Assembly (NCBI RefSeq): GCF_009720825.1 | Contig: NZ_WNKY01000002.1 | Location: 1-64,000, forward strand | Direction of reading: 5' to 3' | DNA: 64,000 nt | From: Duganella radicis | GTDB taxonomy: Bacteria > Pseudomonadota > Gammaproteobacteria > Burkholderiales > Burkholderiaceae_D | Part shown: in pieces, positions 1-8,820 of the stretch | Numbering within the stretch: position 1 is the first letter of the stretch | Layout: every line of letters starts with the position of its first letter | Program-made: the position numbers and the translations under genes | Notes under the pieces: generated by a model | What the model was told of the DNA's origin: nothing | The model's database searches: none | What the model saw: the letters and a program-made list of their open reading frames with translations, nothing else

Positions 1-216
1 GCCACGCCGGGCGCGGCGGGCACCGCGCCGGCGCTGGGCGGCATCGCCGCCCCGGGCATGCCGGTGGTGCCGCTGCTGGAAAACTACGACCTGCCGCCGC
101 CGGGCTCGGCGGTCGACGTGATGGTCGACCACCTGAAAGTGCTGGCAGCGAAAGAACCGGAACGCGTAGCCGAAGTCGTCAAACAATGGATGCAGAAAAA
201 TGGCCGAACTCAATAA
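1..216 (+). CDS. fliF: FliF C-terminal fragment (flagellar MS-ring protein, 5' end outside window)
   Basis: An open frame from the first base ends at TAA 214-216 and gives 71 residues. The acidic, proline-containing stretch (LLENYDLPPPGS) followed by a helix ending KQWMQKNGRTQ resembles the cytoplasmic tail of FliF that binds FliG. It lies directly before fliG and overlaps it by 17 bases, as expected for translational coupling of the MS-ring and switch proteins. The identification rests on the neighbour and the tail pattern; the membrane and ring-building parts lie outside the window. Confidence 0.85.
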   Translation, partial: ATPGAAGTAPALGGIAAPGMPVVPLLENYDLPPPGSAVDVMVDHLKVLAAKEPERVAEVVKQWMQKNGRTQ

Positions 217-1237
217 CATGGATGATGATGGCGAATACGCCATCCCGACCAAGCTGACCCCGGTCGAACAGGCGGCTATCGTGCTGCTGAGCATAGGCGA
301 GGAGCCGGCCGCCGCCGTGCTGCGCTGCCTGTCGCGCGAGGAGTTGCTGGAAGTGACGCAGGTGATGTCGCGCATGAGCGGCATCAAGGTGGAGTCGGTC
401 AAGAACGCCATGCAGAAATTCTTTGACGATTACCGCGAACAGTCGGGCGTGCATGGCGCCTCGCGCTCCTACCTGAAGCGCTCGCTGGACCTGGCGCTGG
501 GCGGCGACCTCGCGAATACCGTGCTGAACAACATTTACGGCGACGAGCTGCGGCCGAAAATGGCGCGCCTGCAATGGGCCTCGCCGAAATGGCTGGCCGA
601 GTACATCTCCAACGAGCACGTGCAGATGCAGGCGGTGTTCCTGGCCTTCCTGCCGGCCGCGCTGGCCGGCCAGATCATCGACGGCCTGCCGCAGGACAGC
701 CGCGACCTGGTGCTGCTGAACCTGGCGCGCATGGAGGAAGTCGACGCCGATCTGCTGCAAGAGCTGGACGAGCTGGTGGACCGCTGCCTGAGCTCCTTCG
801 ATTCCCAGGGCACCAGCGTGGAGGGCATCCGCCAGACCGCCGAGATCCTCAACCGCCTGCCGAGCAACCGCGCGCAGATGGTGGAGTTGCTGCGCGCCCA
901 CGATCCGGACGTGGTGTCCAAGATCGAGCTGTCGATGTACGACTTCTTCATCCTCGGCAACCAGACCGAGCAGGCCATCACCCGCATCCTGGAGGATGTG
1001 CCGCTGGAACAGTGGGCCATCGCGCTCAAGGGCGCCGACATCGCGGTGCGCGACGCCGTGCTGAAGACCATGCCGAAACGCCAGGCCCAGGCCTTCGAGG
1101 ACATGATGCGGCGCGCCGGTCCGGTCCCAATGTCACGCATCGAACAGACGCGGCAGGAAATCATGGCTACCGTGAAGGCGCTGGCCGACGCCGGCGAAGT
1201 CGAGATTCAGCTGTTTGCCGAACAGGTGGTTGAATGA
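200..1237 (+). CDS. fliG: Flagellar motor switch protein FliG (divergent, lateral type)
   Basis: 345 residues, normal FliG length. FliG forms the upper C-ring, binds FliF with its N-domain and meets the stator with its C-domain. The N-terminal domain (TPVEQAAIVLLSIGEE, residues about 20-36) and the C-terminal ALKGAD torque helix (K277) are clear. The usual EHPQ motif of the middle domain is EHVQ. K277, R294 and D301 align by eye with E. coli K264, R281 and D288, but the equivalents of D289 and R297 are Met302 and Pro310. ATG at 200 lies inside the end of fliF, and the stop overlaps fliH in ATGA. The divergence fits a secondary flagellar system. Confidence 0.95.
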   Translation: MAELNNMDDDGEYAIPTKLTPVEQAAIVLLSIGEEPAAAVLRCLSREELLEVTQVMSRMSGIKVESVKNAMQKFFDDYREQSGVHGASRSYLKRSLDLALGGDLANTVLNNIYGDELRPKMARLQWASPKWLAEYISNEHVQMQAVFLAFLPAALAGQIIDGLPQDSRDLVLLNLARMEEVDADLLQELDELVDRCLSSFDSQGTSVEGIRQTAEILNRLPSNRAQMVELLRAHDPDVVSKIELSMYDFFILGNQTEQAITRILEDVPLEQWAIALKGADIAVRDAVLKTMPKRQAQAFEDMMRRAGPVPMSRIEQTRQEIMATVKALADAGEVEIQLFAEQVVE

Positions 1238-1950
1238 AGCAATTCCGCCCTTACCGTTTCCCGCCGCTGGCGCAGTTCACCACCCAGCGCGCCGCCGCCG
1301 CGGCCGCGCAGGGCCATGGTCACGGCCATGGCGGCGATGGCGGCGCCCAGTGGGCCGCCTCGGTCAGCGAGGGCTTTGAGCAGGGCCAGCGCGACGGTTA
1401 CGAAATCGGTCTGGCGCGCGGCCAGGAAGACGGCTTCGAGGCCGGCCGCCTGGCCGGCCAGGAACAGGGCCGCGAGGAAGGCCGCCACGAAACCCTGGTG
1501 GCCTACGATCAGATGGCGCGCCCGGTGGACGCCATGCTGAAAAGCCTGAAGAAACTGCGCTCCGACTACCGCGCCGCCCAGCGCAAGGAAGTGGTCGACC
1601 TGGTGGCCAAGGTGGCGCGCCAGGTGATCCGCGCCGAACTGGCCTTGCAGCCGGTGCAATTGATGGCGCTGGTGGAGGAAACCCTGGCCTCGATGCCGCC
1701 GACCCGCGATGAAATCGATGTCTTCCTGAATCCGGAAGAGCTCAAGCGTATCGCCGAGCTCGATCCGAAGCGTTCCAAGCGCTGGAATCTGATCCCGGAC
1801 GCCCGCCTGGAAGTGGGCGAATGCCGCATCAAGGCTGGCGATAATGAAGTGGATGCCGGATGTCATCAACGCCTTGCGGCTGTCATGGAACAGGTCGATA
1901 ATCAATTACAGATCGCCGACAGCGGCGATGAACCGGAGATCGAAGAGTGA
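1234..1950 (+). CDS. fliH: Flagellar export ATPase regulator FliH
   Basis: 238 residues. FliH dimers bind FliI and hold it at the export gate. Residues about 47-83 form the GxxxG-type repeat helix typical of FliH (GFEQGQRDG, GLARGQEDG, GRLAGQEQG). The C-terminal half is the vacuolar-ATPase subunit-E-like domain (VVDLVAKVARQVIRAEL). A short His/Gly run (GHGHGHGG) sits near residue 27. The start overlaps the fliG stop (ATGA), and the stop overlaps the GTG start of fliI. Confidence 0.93.
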   Translation: MKQFRPYRFPPLAQFTTQRAAAAAAQGHGHGHGGDGGAQWAASVSEGFEQGQRDGYEIGLARGQEDGFEAGRLAGQEQGREEGRHETLVAYDQMARPVDAMLKSLKKLRSDYRAAQRKEVVDLVAKVARQVIRAELALQPVQLMALVEETLASMPPTRDEIDVFLNPEELKRIAELDPKRSKRWNLIPDARLEVGECRIKAGDNEVDAGCHQRLAAVMEQVDNQLQIADSGDEPEIEE

Positions 1951-3260
1951 TCGCAGATGCCTTACGCAATCTGGAACTGGGTTCGGTACCCATGGCGACC
2001 CCGACGGGCCGCCTGGTGGGGGCGTCCGGTTTATTGCTTGAGGCCGTGGGTTGCCCCTTGCACACCGGCCAGCGTTGCCAGATAGAGACAGTCAGTGGCG
2101 AGTGGCTGGACGCGCAGGTGGTCGGTTTCCGCGACAAGCTGTCGTTCCTGATGCCGTTCAAGAAAGCCGTGGGCCTGACCACCGGCGCCCGCGTGCTGCC
2201 CTCCCCCGAGAAAATCAGCCTGCAGATCGGCTCCGGCTGGCTGGGGCGCATGGTCAACGGTCTGGGCGAGCCGATCGACGGCCTCGGCAAGCTGAGCGGC
2301 GACTTCCCGCTCGATTCGCAGCCGCCGCGCATCCATCCGCTGCGCAAGAAGCCGGTCACCGAACCGCTCGACGTGGGCGTGCGCGCCATCAATTCCATGC
2401 TGACCCTGGGCAAGGGCCAGCGCGTCGGCCTGATGGCCGGTTCCGGCGTCGGCAAATCCGTCCTGCTGGGCCTGATGACGCGCCAGACCGTGGCCGACGT
2501 GGTGGTGGTCGGCCTGATCGGCGAGCGCTCGCGCGAGGTGCGCGAGTTTGTCGACATGTCGCTGGGCAAGGACGGCTTGCAAAAAGCCGTGCTGGTGATC
2601 GCGCCGGCCGACGAAAGCCCGCTGATGCGCGTGATGGCGACCGAGCTGTGCCACTCGATCGCGGCCCATTACCGCGACCAGGGCAAGAATGTGCTGCTGC
2701 TGGTCGACTCCCTGACCCGCTACGCCATGGCGCTGCGCGAGGTGGCGCTGGCGCTGGGCGAGCCGCCGGCCACCAAGGGTTATCCGCCGTCGGTGTTTTC
2801 CAACCTGCCGCAGCTGGTGGAATCGGCCGGCAACGGCGAAAACCAGGCCGGCAGCATGAGCGCCATCTACACCGTGCTGGCCGAGGGCGACGACCACCAG
2901 GACCCGGTGGTCGACACCGCGCGCGCGATTCTCGACGGCCACATCGTCATGACGCGCGAGCTGGCCGAGCGCGGTCACTACCCGGCGATCGACATTGCCG
3001 CCTCGATCAGTCGCTGCATGGCGCAGGTGATCGACCACAACCACATGATGGCCGCGCGCGCGCTCAAGGCCAGCATGGCGCGCCACGAGCGCGTGCGCGA
3101 CCTGATCCCGCTGGGCGCCTACGTGCCCGGCGCCGATCCGGTCACCGACAAGGCGGTGCAGCTGCACCCGAAAGTCGAGGACTTTCTGTGCCAGGGCACC
3201 AAGGAAGAAGCGCCGATCGCCACCTGCATTGCCCAACTTGAAAAGCTGATGACATCATGA
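1947..3260 (+). CDS. fliI: Flagellum-specific export ATPase FliI
   Basis: 437 residues, usual size. It energises export of axial proteins through the flagellar type III apparatus. The Walker A loop GSGVGKS (K170), the Walker B strand VLLLVDSLTRYAMA and the GEPPATKGYPPSVF segment are typical of the F1-beta-like T3SS ATPases. The start is GTG at 1947 inside the fliH stop (GTGA), so translation is probably coupled. The stop overlaps fliJ (ATGA). Confidence 0.97.
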   Translation: MIADALRNLELGSVPMATPTGRLVGASGLLLEAVGCPLHTGQRCQIETVSGEWLDAQVVGFRDKLSFLMPFKKAVGLTTGARVLPSPEKISLQIGSGWLGRMVNGLGEPIDGLGKLSGDFPLDSQPPRIHPLRKKPVTEPLDVGVRAINSMLTLGKGQRVGLMAGSGVGKSVLLGLMTRQTVADVVVVGLIGERSREVREFVDMSLGKDGLQKAVLVIAPADESPLMRVMATELCHSIAAHYRDQGKNVLLLVDSLTRYAMALREVALALGEPPATKGYPPSVFSNLPQLVESAGNGENQAGSMSAIYTVLAEGDDHQDPVVDTARAILDGHIVMTRELAERGHYPAIDIAASISRCMAQVIDHNHMMAARALKASMARHERVRDLIPLGAYVPGADPVTDKAVQLHPKVEDFLCQGTKEEAPIATCIAQLEKLMTS

Positions 3261-3688
3261 GCCAACAAAAAATCCGCAACCTGACCACCCTGGTGGCCCT
3301 GCGCAACACGGAAGTGGAGCGTCTGCAAACGGAAATGGCGGAAAAGGCCAGCGTGCGCGAGCGCTACCAGAAAAACCTGGAGCGCCTGACCAGCCTGTAC
3401 ACCAACAGCGGCGCCAGCGGCAATCTGCACCCCGCCCTGGCCGGCAATTGCGGCGATTACAAGCAGGCCGTGATGGCCATGGCCGACAGCCACCGGCTCG
3501 ACCTGCACATGCACGAGGCCGACATGGCGGTGTCGCAGCAAGCCCTGAACAAGGCCTGGGCCAAGCGCGAGGTGATGGACATGGTGCTGACCAAGGAACA
3601 AAAGGTGTTTGCGCAGGAAAAAAATGTCAAGGAGCGCAAGCAGCATGACGAACTGGCAACCCAATTGTGGCTGCGCGGCCAAAAATAA
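3257..3688 (+). CDS. fliJ: Flagellar export chaperone FliJ
   Basis: 143 residues, small and highly charged, with a nearly continuous heptad-like coiled coil (residues 1-40 and 75-135) as in FliJ. FliJ bridges FliI and FlhA. The family is poorly conserved, so the call rests on length, coiled-coil character and position: it overlaps fliI by four bases, as in nearly all fliHIJ operons. A 99-base gap to fliD follows. Confidence 0.88.
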   Translation: MSQQKIRNLTTLVALRNTEVERLQTEMAEKASVRERYQKNLERLTSLYTNSGASGNLHPALAGNCGDYKQAVMAMADSHRLDLHMHEADMAVSQQALNKAWAKREVMDMVLTKEQKVFAQEKNVKERKQHDELATQLWLRGQK

Positions 3689-3787
3689 GCGCGGTTACAA
3701 AAAAACGTCAGGAATATTTTCATACGGAAACGATTAAGGTCGCCCTATATCAGGGTACACTTCATTATCCTTTCCAGGAGCACGATC

Positions 3788-5215
3788 ATGGCAGTCATCA
3801 GCAGTCCCACCTACGATCCGAAAACCACCGCCGAGAACCTGGCCAACGCTTACGTGGCCGGCACCAAGGCGATACTGGACAGCCGGTCCACCAAGGCCAC
3901 CGCCACCACCAGCGCGCTGACCACGCTGGGTTCGGCGCTGAGCGCGTTCCAGAGCACGCTGACCTCGCTGACCAGCAGCACCAAGACCGTGACCGCCACC
4001 GCGGCTACCTTCAGCAATACCGCGGTGGCCAGCGCCACCGCCAGCTCGAAAGCCGTGGCCGGCACCTACTCGTTCTATGTCGAGCAGCTGGCCACTTCCG
4101 GCCAGGTGTCGTACAACGTCAACGACAGCGTCGCCACCAACGCCGGCGCCATGAACGTGGTGCTGGCCGACGGCTCGAACTTCCAGGTCGACCTGGCCAA
4201 TGCCGACAGCAATATGGACGGCGTGCTGAGCGCCAAGGAAGTGGCGGCCGCCATCAACAGCGCCGCCAGCAACAGTTCGCGCGTCACCGCCTCCACCATG
4301 ACCGTCAACGGCCAGACCAAGCTGGTGCTGACCTCGGCCAAGACCGGCGCCGACAACGCCGTCGCCTCGATCGATGTGTCCGGCCTGAGCGACAGCAACC
4401 TGCAAGCGGACCTGTCGGCGCAATCGACCCTGGTGACCGCCAAGGACGCCATCGTCTGGGTCGGCGAACAGAACACCGGCACCAAGGTGCAGCAAGCCTC
4501 CAACACCTTCAAGGTGGTGGACGACGTCGAGTTCACCGTGACCCAGGCGCAAAGCGCCGGCGCGGCGCCGGTGACCCTGACCGTGGCGCCCGACAACAGC
4601 GGCACCGCCAGCAATATCCAGACCTTCATCACGGCCTACAACAGCCTGCTGTCGACCATCAACACCCTGACCGCGGCCGGCGACCACTCCGTGGTCGAGC
4701 CCGCCGATCCGACCGGCCAGCCGACGCCCACCGCGGCCGACGCCGCCTTCCACAACGATTCCGGCGTGATGGCCCTGCGCGACCGCTTGAACGCCCTGCT
4801 GCGCGGCGCCACCGGCGGCGTCTCGCTGATCAATTTCGGCATCACCGCCGCCAAGGATGGCACGCTGGCGCTGGACACCACCCGCCTGAACAAGGCCGTC
4901 GCCGCCAATCCGGGCAAGATCGACAGCCTGTTCGGCCGCGCCGGCACCGGCGTCGACAGCGGCGTGCTGGGCGCGATGAACAAGCTGACCACCGCCTGGA
5001 CCAGCTCGACCAACGGCTACATCGGCAGCCGCCGCGACGCCGTGACCAAGGCCCAGGCCGACATCGCCGAGCGCCAGGTCACCCTGAAAAACCAGTTCGA
5101 TAACGCCTACAACCGTTATCTGGCGCAATTTACCACCTTGCAGAAGCTGCAATCGTCGATGACCAGCACCTCGAACATGTTCACGGCCATGTTCTCGACC
5201 GACAGCAGCAGCTAA
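3788..5215 (+). CDS. fliD: Filament cap protein FliD (LafB-type)
   Basis: 475 residues. FliD caps the filament and folds flagellin monomers. The N-terminus (SSPTYDPKTTAENLANAY) and the C-terminal coiled coil (ERQVTLKNQFDNAYNRYLAQFTTLQ in part, then SMTSTSNMFTAMFS) match the ends of FliD, with the Ala/Thr/Ser-rich variable region between. A good Shine-Dalgarno (AGGAG at about 3776) precedes ATG 3788. It opens the fliD-S-T-K-L-A-motA-motB run, the order of lafBCDEFSTU in lateral flagella. No flagellin gene adjoins it. Confidence 0.93.
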   Translation: MAVISSPTYDPKTTAENLANAYVAGTKAILDSRSTKATATTSALTTLGSALSAFQSTLTSLTSSTKTVTATAATFSNTAVASATASSKAVAGTYSFYVEQLATSGQVSYNVNDSVATNAGAMNVVLADGSNFQVDLANADSNMDGVLSAKEVAAAINSAASNSSRVTASTMTVNGQTKLVLTSAKTGADNAVASIDVSGLSDSNLQADLSAQSTLVTAKDAIVWVGEQNTGTKVQQASNTFKVVDDVEFTVTQAQSAGAAPVTLTVAPDNSGTASNIQTFITAYNSLLSTINTLTAAGDHSVVEPADPTGQPTPTAADAAFHNDSGVMALRDRLNALLRGATGGVSLINFGITAAKDGTLALDTTRLNKAVAANPGKIDSLFGRAGTGVDSGVLGAMNKLTTAWTSSTNGYIGSRRDAVTKAQADIAERQVTLKNQFDNAYNRYLAQFTTLQKLQSSMTSTSNMFTAMFSTDSSS

Positions 5216-5235
5216 TCCCCTTTCAGACCCGTACG

Positions 5236-5637
5236 GTGAATACCATGTTGAACCAGGAAGCCTATAGCAGTTACCACTCCACCAATCTGGAAGCCCAGGT
5301 CGCCCGGGCCTCGCCGATTGAGCTGGTGCTGGTGCTCACCGACGGCCTGCTCGAAGAGCTGGCGCGCGCGCGCGGCCACATCGTCGGCAAGCGCTACGAA
5401 CTCAAGGCCAATAGCCTGAACAAGTGCACCGACATCATCAACGGCCTGTCGAGCTCGCTGGACTTCGACAATGGCGGCGAGGTGGTGGAAAACCTCGGCC
5501 GCCTGTACGACTACTGCGCCGGCCGCCTGTACACGGCCGGCGTCAGCCTGGACCCGACCATCATCGATGAAGTGACGACTTTGCTGACGACGATTAAAAA
5601 AGGCTGGCTGGGCGTGCAGGCCAAGACCAATGGATAG
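5236..5637 (+). CDS. fliS: Flagellin export chaperone FliS (LafC-type)
   Basis: 133 residues. FliS binds flagellin in the cytoplasm and prevents early polymerisation. The N-terminal AYSSYHSTNLEAQVARASPIE is close to the FliS signature (Y..t.v..asP.eLi..LydG). The frame opens with GTG 5236, and an ATG at 5245 is an equally plausible start; no strong ribosome site decides between them. The stop overlaps fliT by eight bases. Confidence 0.93.
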   Translation: MNTMLNQEAYSSYHSTNLEAQVARASPIELVLVLTDGLLEELARARGHIVGKRYELKANSLNKCTDIINGLSSSLDFDNGGEVVENLGRLYDYCAGRLYTAGVSLDPTIIDEVTTLLTTIKKGWLGVQAKTNG

Positions 5638-5947
5638 GCAACGCACTTTGCTGCAAATGGCGCAGAAAATGAGCGCCGCCATCGCTTCCGAGGACTGGAA
5701 GACGCTGGCGGCGATTAACACGTTAATGGGAACGGTATTGCCGCAGATGGCGGCGCAGGGACAGTGGAGCAGCGCCGAATGGGCCGCCCTGTCGGCCTTG
5801 CGCCAGATGCACAACGAGGCAGTCAGGCGCTGCGACCGCGCCACCCTGGAACTGGGGCGGCGCTTGCAAGAAATGCAGGCAAACAAAGAGGGCTGGCTGG
5901 CGTATGCCCTCGAAAGCGAACAAGCAGAAAACGGAATCCAAGCATGA
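5630..5947 (+). CDS. fliT: FliT-like flagellar chaperone (LafD-type)
   Basis: 105 residues, all helical by composition, with no membrane segment. The position between fliS and fliK, the short length and the helical hairpin character fit FliT, the chaperone of FliD. FliT is weakly conserved, so assignment is largely by context; lafD holds the same place in lateral systems. It overlaps fliS by eight bases and fliK by four. Confidence 0.75.
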   Translation: MDRQRTLLQMAQKMSAAIASEDWKTLAAINTLMGTVLPQMAAQGQWSSAEWAALSALRQMHNEAVRRCDRATLELGRRLQEMQANKEGWLAYALESEQAENGIQA

Positions 5948-7482
5948 CCACGACACTCTCCAGCGCAACCGCGGCGACCAAGGCCGCGCAAGCCGACCTG
6001 ACCGCCCCGGTGGTGGTGGCCAACCCGGCCAGCAACGCCGGCAACAAGAGCACCGGCAAGACCAGCGCTGACAACGGCGGCGGCCAGGCTGCGCCCAAGC
6101 CGGCCGCGAGCAAGCCTGCCGCAGGCAATCAGGGCAACCAGAACGCCCAGGCCAGCCAGGGCGCGCAAGGCACGGCCAACCGCCAGCCGGCGCAGGCCGC
6201 CAATCAGCCGGACGCGCGCAGCAATGCCGACAGCGCCGCGCAAGCCACGGCGGCAGCGGCCGCCGCGCTCGCCGACGCCGCGCCGGTGGTCGCCCCCCTG
6301 TTTTCCCAGTTGCTGAACCTGGCCGACGTGGCCGCCGCCGACAGCGGCGACAGCAGCGCCCAGACCGACGGCACCGACAGCACCGGTTCCGGCAGCGCCA
6401 CCGCCGCCAGCGTGCTGCCAGCCATGGTGACCTCGCTGCTGGCCGCCGCGCCGACGCCGGCGCCGACGCCGACGCCAGTACCAGTGGACAACGCCGGCAG
6501 CCCGGCCTCCACGGTGGACGCCATCAGCGCCACCGCCACCCTGAGCAACAGTGCCACCCGCCTCAACCTGGCCGCCGCCAGCGTGGCCGTGACGCCGGTC
6601 CCGGCCGCCGACGACGGCGCGCCGGCCGTGCAGGCCAGCGCGGCATCGGCGGCGTCCGCCGCGCCGCAAACCGTGTATGCCCAGACCAACAGCGCCACCC
6701 TGGCCGCCGTGGCCGCGCGCCAGTCCGAAAGCGACGTCACCACCGCCCAGCCGGCCGAGCGCCAGGCGCCGGCCGACGACAGCAGCGCGGTCGCCCTGCC
6801 GCTGAACCTGGCCGCCGCGCCAGTGAAAGAAAGCTGGCTGAACGGCATGCGCATCGTTACCCGCGCCGCCGATAGCGCCGCCACCCCGGCCGCCCCGGCC
6901 GCCACCAGCAGCGCCAGCGCCGCTGCCACCACCGTGGCCGCCAATGCCGGCGACGAGCGCGGCTTCACGCTGGCCGGCACCAGTGTCAACGCCGCCGGTG
7001 TCGGCGCGCCGGCGCCGGCCGCCACCGCCACCAGCGGCGCCACCGGCACCGTGACGCTGGCCGGTACGCCGGAGCAATGGCAGCAGCCGCTGCGCGAAGC
7101 GCTGGGCGACCGCCTGCAAGTGCAGCTCCAGCGCAATAACGACCACGCCGTGATCCGCCTCGAACCGCCTAACATGGGCAGCATCGAAATCTCGATCCGT
7201 CACAGCGCCGGCGCCTTGCAGGTCAACCTGTCGGCCAATAACAGCGAAGTGCTGCGCCAGCTGAACACCATCAGCGACGGCGTGCGCCAAGACCTGTCCA
7301 ACCGCCAGTTCACCGACGTTGCGGTGAGCGTGTCCGCGTCGCGCGCCCAGGCGCAGGCCGACCAAGGCCAGGGCGGCCAGGGACGGAATGGCCAGCAGCG
7401 CGGCCAGGATGACGGCCGCACGCCGGGCCGCGCCCTGAACGACGACGACAGCACCGCCACCTTTGCCATGACCGGGGAGTAA
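5944..7482 (+). CDS. fliK: Hook-length control protein FliK (LafE-type)
   Basis: 512 residues from ATG 5944, which overlaps the fliT stop (ATGA). The frame is open further upstream, but that extension would cover fliT. FliK is the secreted ruler that switches export specificity from hook to filament. About 370 residues of Ala/Pro/Thr-rich low-complexity sequence are followed by the C-terminal Flg_hook domain (RLQVQLQRNNDHAVIRLEPPNMGSIEI region, split here), which contains the L-x-P-x-x-[LM]-G core. A Gln/Gly-rich tail ends the protein. Confidence 0.92.
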   Translation: MTTTLSSATAATKAAQADLTAPVVVANPASNAGNKSTGKTSADNGGGQAAPKPAASKPAAGNQGNQNAQASQGAQGTANRQPAQAANQPDARSNADSAAQATAAAAAALADAAPVVAPLFSQLLNLADVAAADSGDSSAQTDGTDSTGSGSATAASVLPAMVTSLLAAAPTPAPTPTPVPVDNAGSPASTVDAISATATLSNSATRLNLAAASVAVTPVPAADDGAPAVQASAASAASAAPQTVYAQTNSATLAAVAARQSESDVTTAQPAERQAPADDSSAVALPLNLAAAPVKESWLNGMRIVTRAADSAATPAAPAATSSASAAATTVAANAGDERGFTLAGTSVNAAGVGAPAPAATATSGATGTVTLAGTPEQWQQPLREALGDRLQVQLQRNNDHAVIRLEPPNMGSIEISIRHSAGALQVNLSANNSEVLRQLNTISDGVRQDLSNRQFTDVAVSVSASRAQAQADQGQGGQGRNGQQRGQDDGRTPGRALNDDDSTATFAMTGE

Positions 7483-7490
7483 TCTGCACA

Positions 7491-7991
7491 ATGAATAAAA
7501 AAGTCATCATCGCTTTAGTCGCCGTCGCCCTGGCCGGCGCCGCCGTCGCCGGCGGCGCCGTGTGGTACCTGTCCAGGGGCGGCAGCGAGGAGCATGCCGA
7601 GGCCAAGGAGGGCAAGGACGCCAAGGACGCCAAGAAAAAGCCGGCCAAGAAGGAAGAAAAGAAATCCGAGCTGCCGCCCAAGTACCTGACCGTCGACAAG
7701 GTGGTGGTGATGCTCAAGCACGAGGCCGGTGACAACCTGACGCACTACCTGTCGGCCGACCTGGTGGTGGCCACCGACGCCAAGCGCGAGAAGGAAACCA
7801 AGGAAAACCTGCCGCTGCTGCGCAGCGTGGCGGTGAAGACCTTGTCCAACCTGCCGATGGCCAGCGCGCGCGTGATGACCATCGACCAGTTTGCCGGAGA
7901 ACTGAACAAGGCCTTCGACCATGAGTTCGAACAGGAAGGCCGCGAGAAGCCGTTTGACGAAGTCATGATAGGCAAGCTCATTGTCGAGTAA
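7491..7991 (+). CDS. fliL: Flagellar basal-body-associated protein FliL (LafF-type)
   Basis: 166 residues. An N-terminal membrane helix (VIIALVAVALAGAAVAGGAVWYL, split here as residues 4-26) is followed by a Lys/Glu-rich linker and a periplasmic FliL domain (YLTVDKVVVML, then the LPLLRSVAVKTLSN helix). FliL surrounds and supports the stators. It begins eight bases after fliK, and the lafF position before the sigma factor is kept. Confidence 0.92.
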   Translation: MNKKVIIALVAVALAGAAVAGGAVWYLSRGGSEEHAEAKEGKDAKDAKKKPAKKEEKKSELPPKYLTVDKVVVMLKHEAGDNLTHYLSADLVVATDAKREKETKENLPLLRSVAVKTLSNLPMASARVMTIDQFAGELNKAFDHEFEQEGREKPFDEVMIGKLIVE

Positions 7992-8023
7992 GCCGCGGCA
8001 GCATGAACATAAGTGGAGCGGGC

Positions 8024-8761
8024 ATGGGATATGTAGAGGAATTTGCAGACGCATATGCCGAAAGCTATAGCGAGCACGGCGCCGCGCCGCTGGCGCACAG
8101 CGTAGCTGACGAGCAAAAGCATCTGCTGGCATATGCGCCGCTGGTCAAGCGCATCGTGCGCCAGCTCAATTCGCAGATCGCTGGCGCCATCGACCGCGAC
8201 GACATGGAACAGATCGGCCTGATGGGGCTGTTGGAAGCGCTGCGCCGCTACGGCGAGCCGGACGGCGCCTTCGGCAGTTACGCCAGCCTGCGCATCCGCG
8301 GCGCCATCCTCGATGAGTTGCGCCGCCAGGACTGGCGGCCGCGGGCGGTGCGCCAGCAAAGCCACAAGCTGCGCGACGGCGTGCGCGCCCTCACCCGCAA
8401 GCTGGGCCGCGAGCCGAGCGAGCACGAGATCATGCAGGGCCTGGCGCTGACGCCCGAGGCCTACCAGGCTTACCTGATGGATGAAAACGCCGAGCTGATC
8501 GCCAGCTTCGATGAAATCCTCCAGGAAAGCGTGAGCAATGACAGCGCGCCCAGCCCGGAAGACCAGCTGGTGGTGCGGCGCAGCCTGGAGCAGGCCCTGC
8601 GCGGGCTGGACGAGCGCGAACAGCGGGTGGTGCAGATGTATTACGAGTTCGAGCTCAGCTACAAGGAAATCGCCGCCGTGCTGGACCTGACCGACGCCCG
8701 CGTCTGTCAGCTGAACAAGGCGGCGCTGAACAAAATGAAAGCAGTACTGCAAGGCGCCTGA
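8024..8761 (+). CDS. fliA: Flagellar sigma factor 28, FliA (LafS-type)
   Basis: RNA polymerase sigma-28 for late flagellar genes. Region 2 (LVKRIVRQLN, then DDMEQIGLMGLLEALRRY), region 3 and the region 4 helix-turn-helix (YYEFELSYKEIAAVLDLTDARVCQLN in part) are intact. I prefer ATG 8024 (MGYVEEFADAY, 245 aa) because GGAG lies five bases upstream; the frame also has an ATG at 8003. The anti-sigma factor FlgM is encoded about 2 kb downstream in the same run. A dedicated sigma beside the motor genes is typical of lateral systems. Confidence 0.93.
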   Translation: MGYVEEFADAYAESYSEHGAAPLAHSVADEQKHLLAYAPLVKRIVRQLNSQIAGAIDRDDMEQIGLMGLLEALRRYGEPDGAFGSYASLRIRGAILDELRRQDWRPRAVRQQSHKLRDGVRALTRKLGREPSEHEIMQGLALTPEAYQAYLMDENAELIASFDEILQESVSNDSAPSPEDQLVVRRSLEQALRGLDEREQRVVQMYYEFELSYKEIAAVLDLTDARVCQLNKAALNKMKAVLQGA

Positions 8762-8820
8762 CAAACAGGGCGCCGCATGCGGCCAGGGATTAGAAAAATG
8801 ACGCGGAAAGGCGAATCATC

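Noticed and set aside
1318..1345. His/Gly run in FliH as a metal-binding site
   Set aside because: Only a short low-complexity stretch in the disordered N-terminus; no other ligands nearby support a metal site.
3689..3787. Sigma-28 promoter before fliD
   Set aside because: The best candidate (GCCCTATA near 3742) matches the GCCGATAA consensus at only half of its positions and lacks a clear -35 box.
5212..7491. 759-codon open frame on the minus strand opposite fliS, fliT and fliK
   Set aside because: Its product is a Gly/Arg/His-rich low-complexity chain, and three conserved flagellar genes occupy the other strand; long antisense frames are expected at this GC content.
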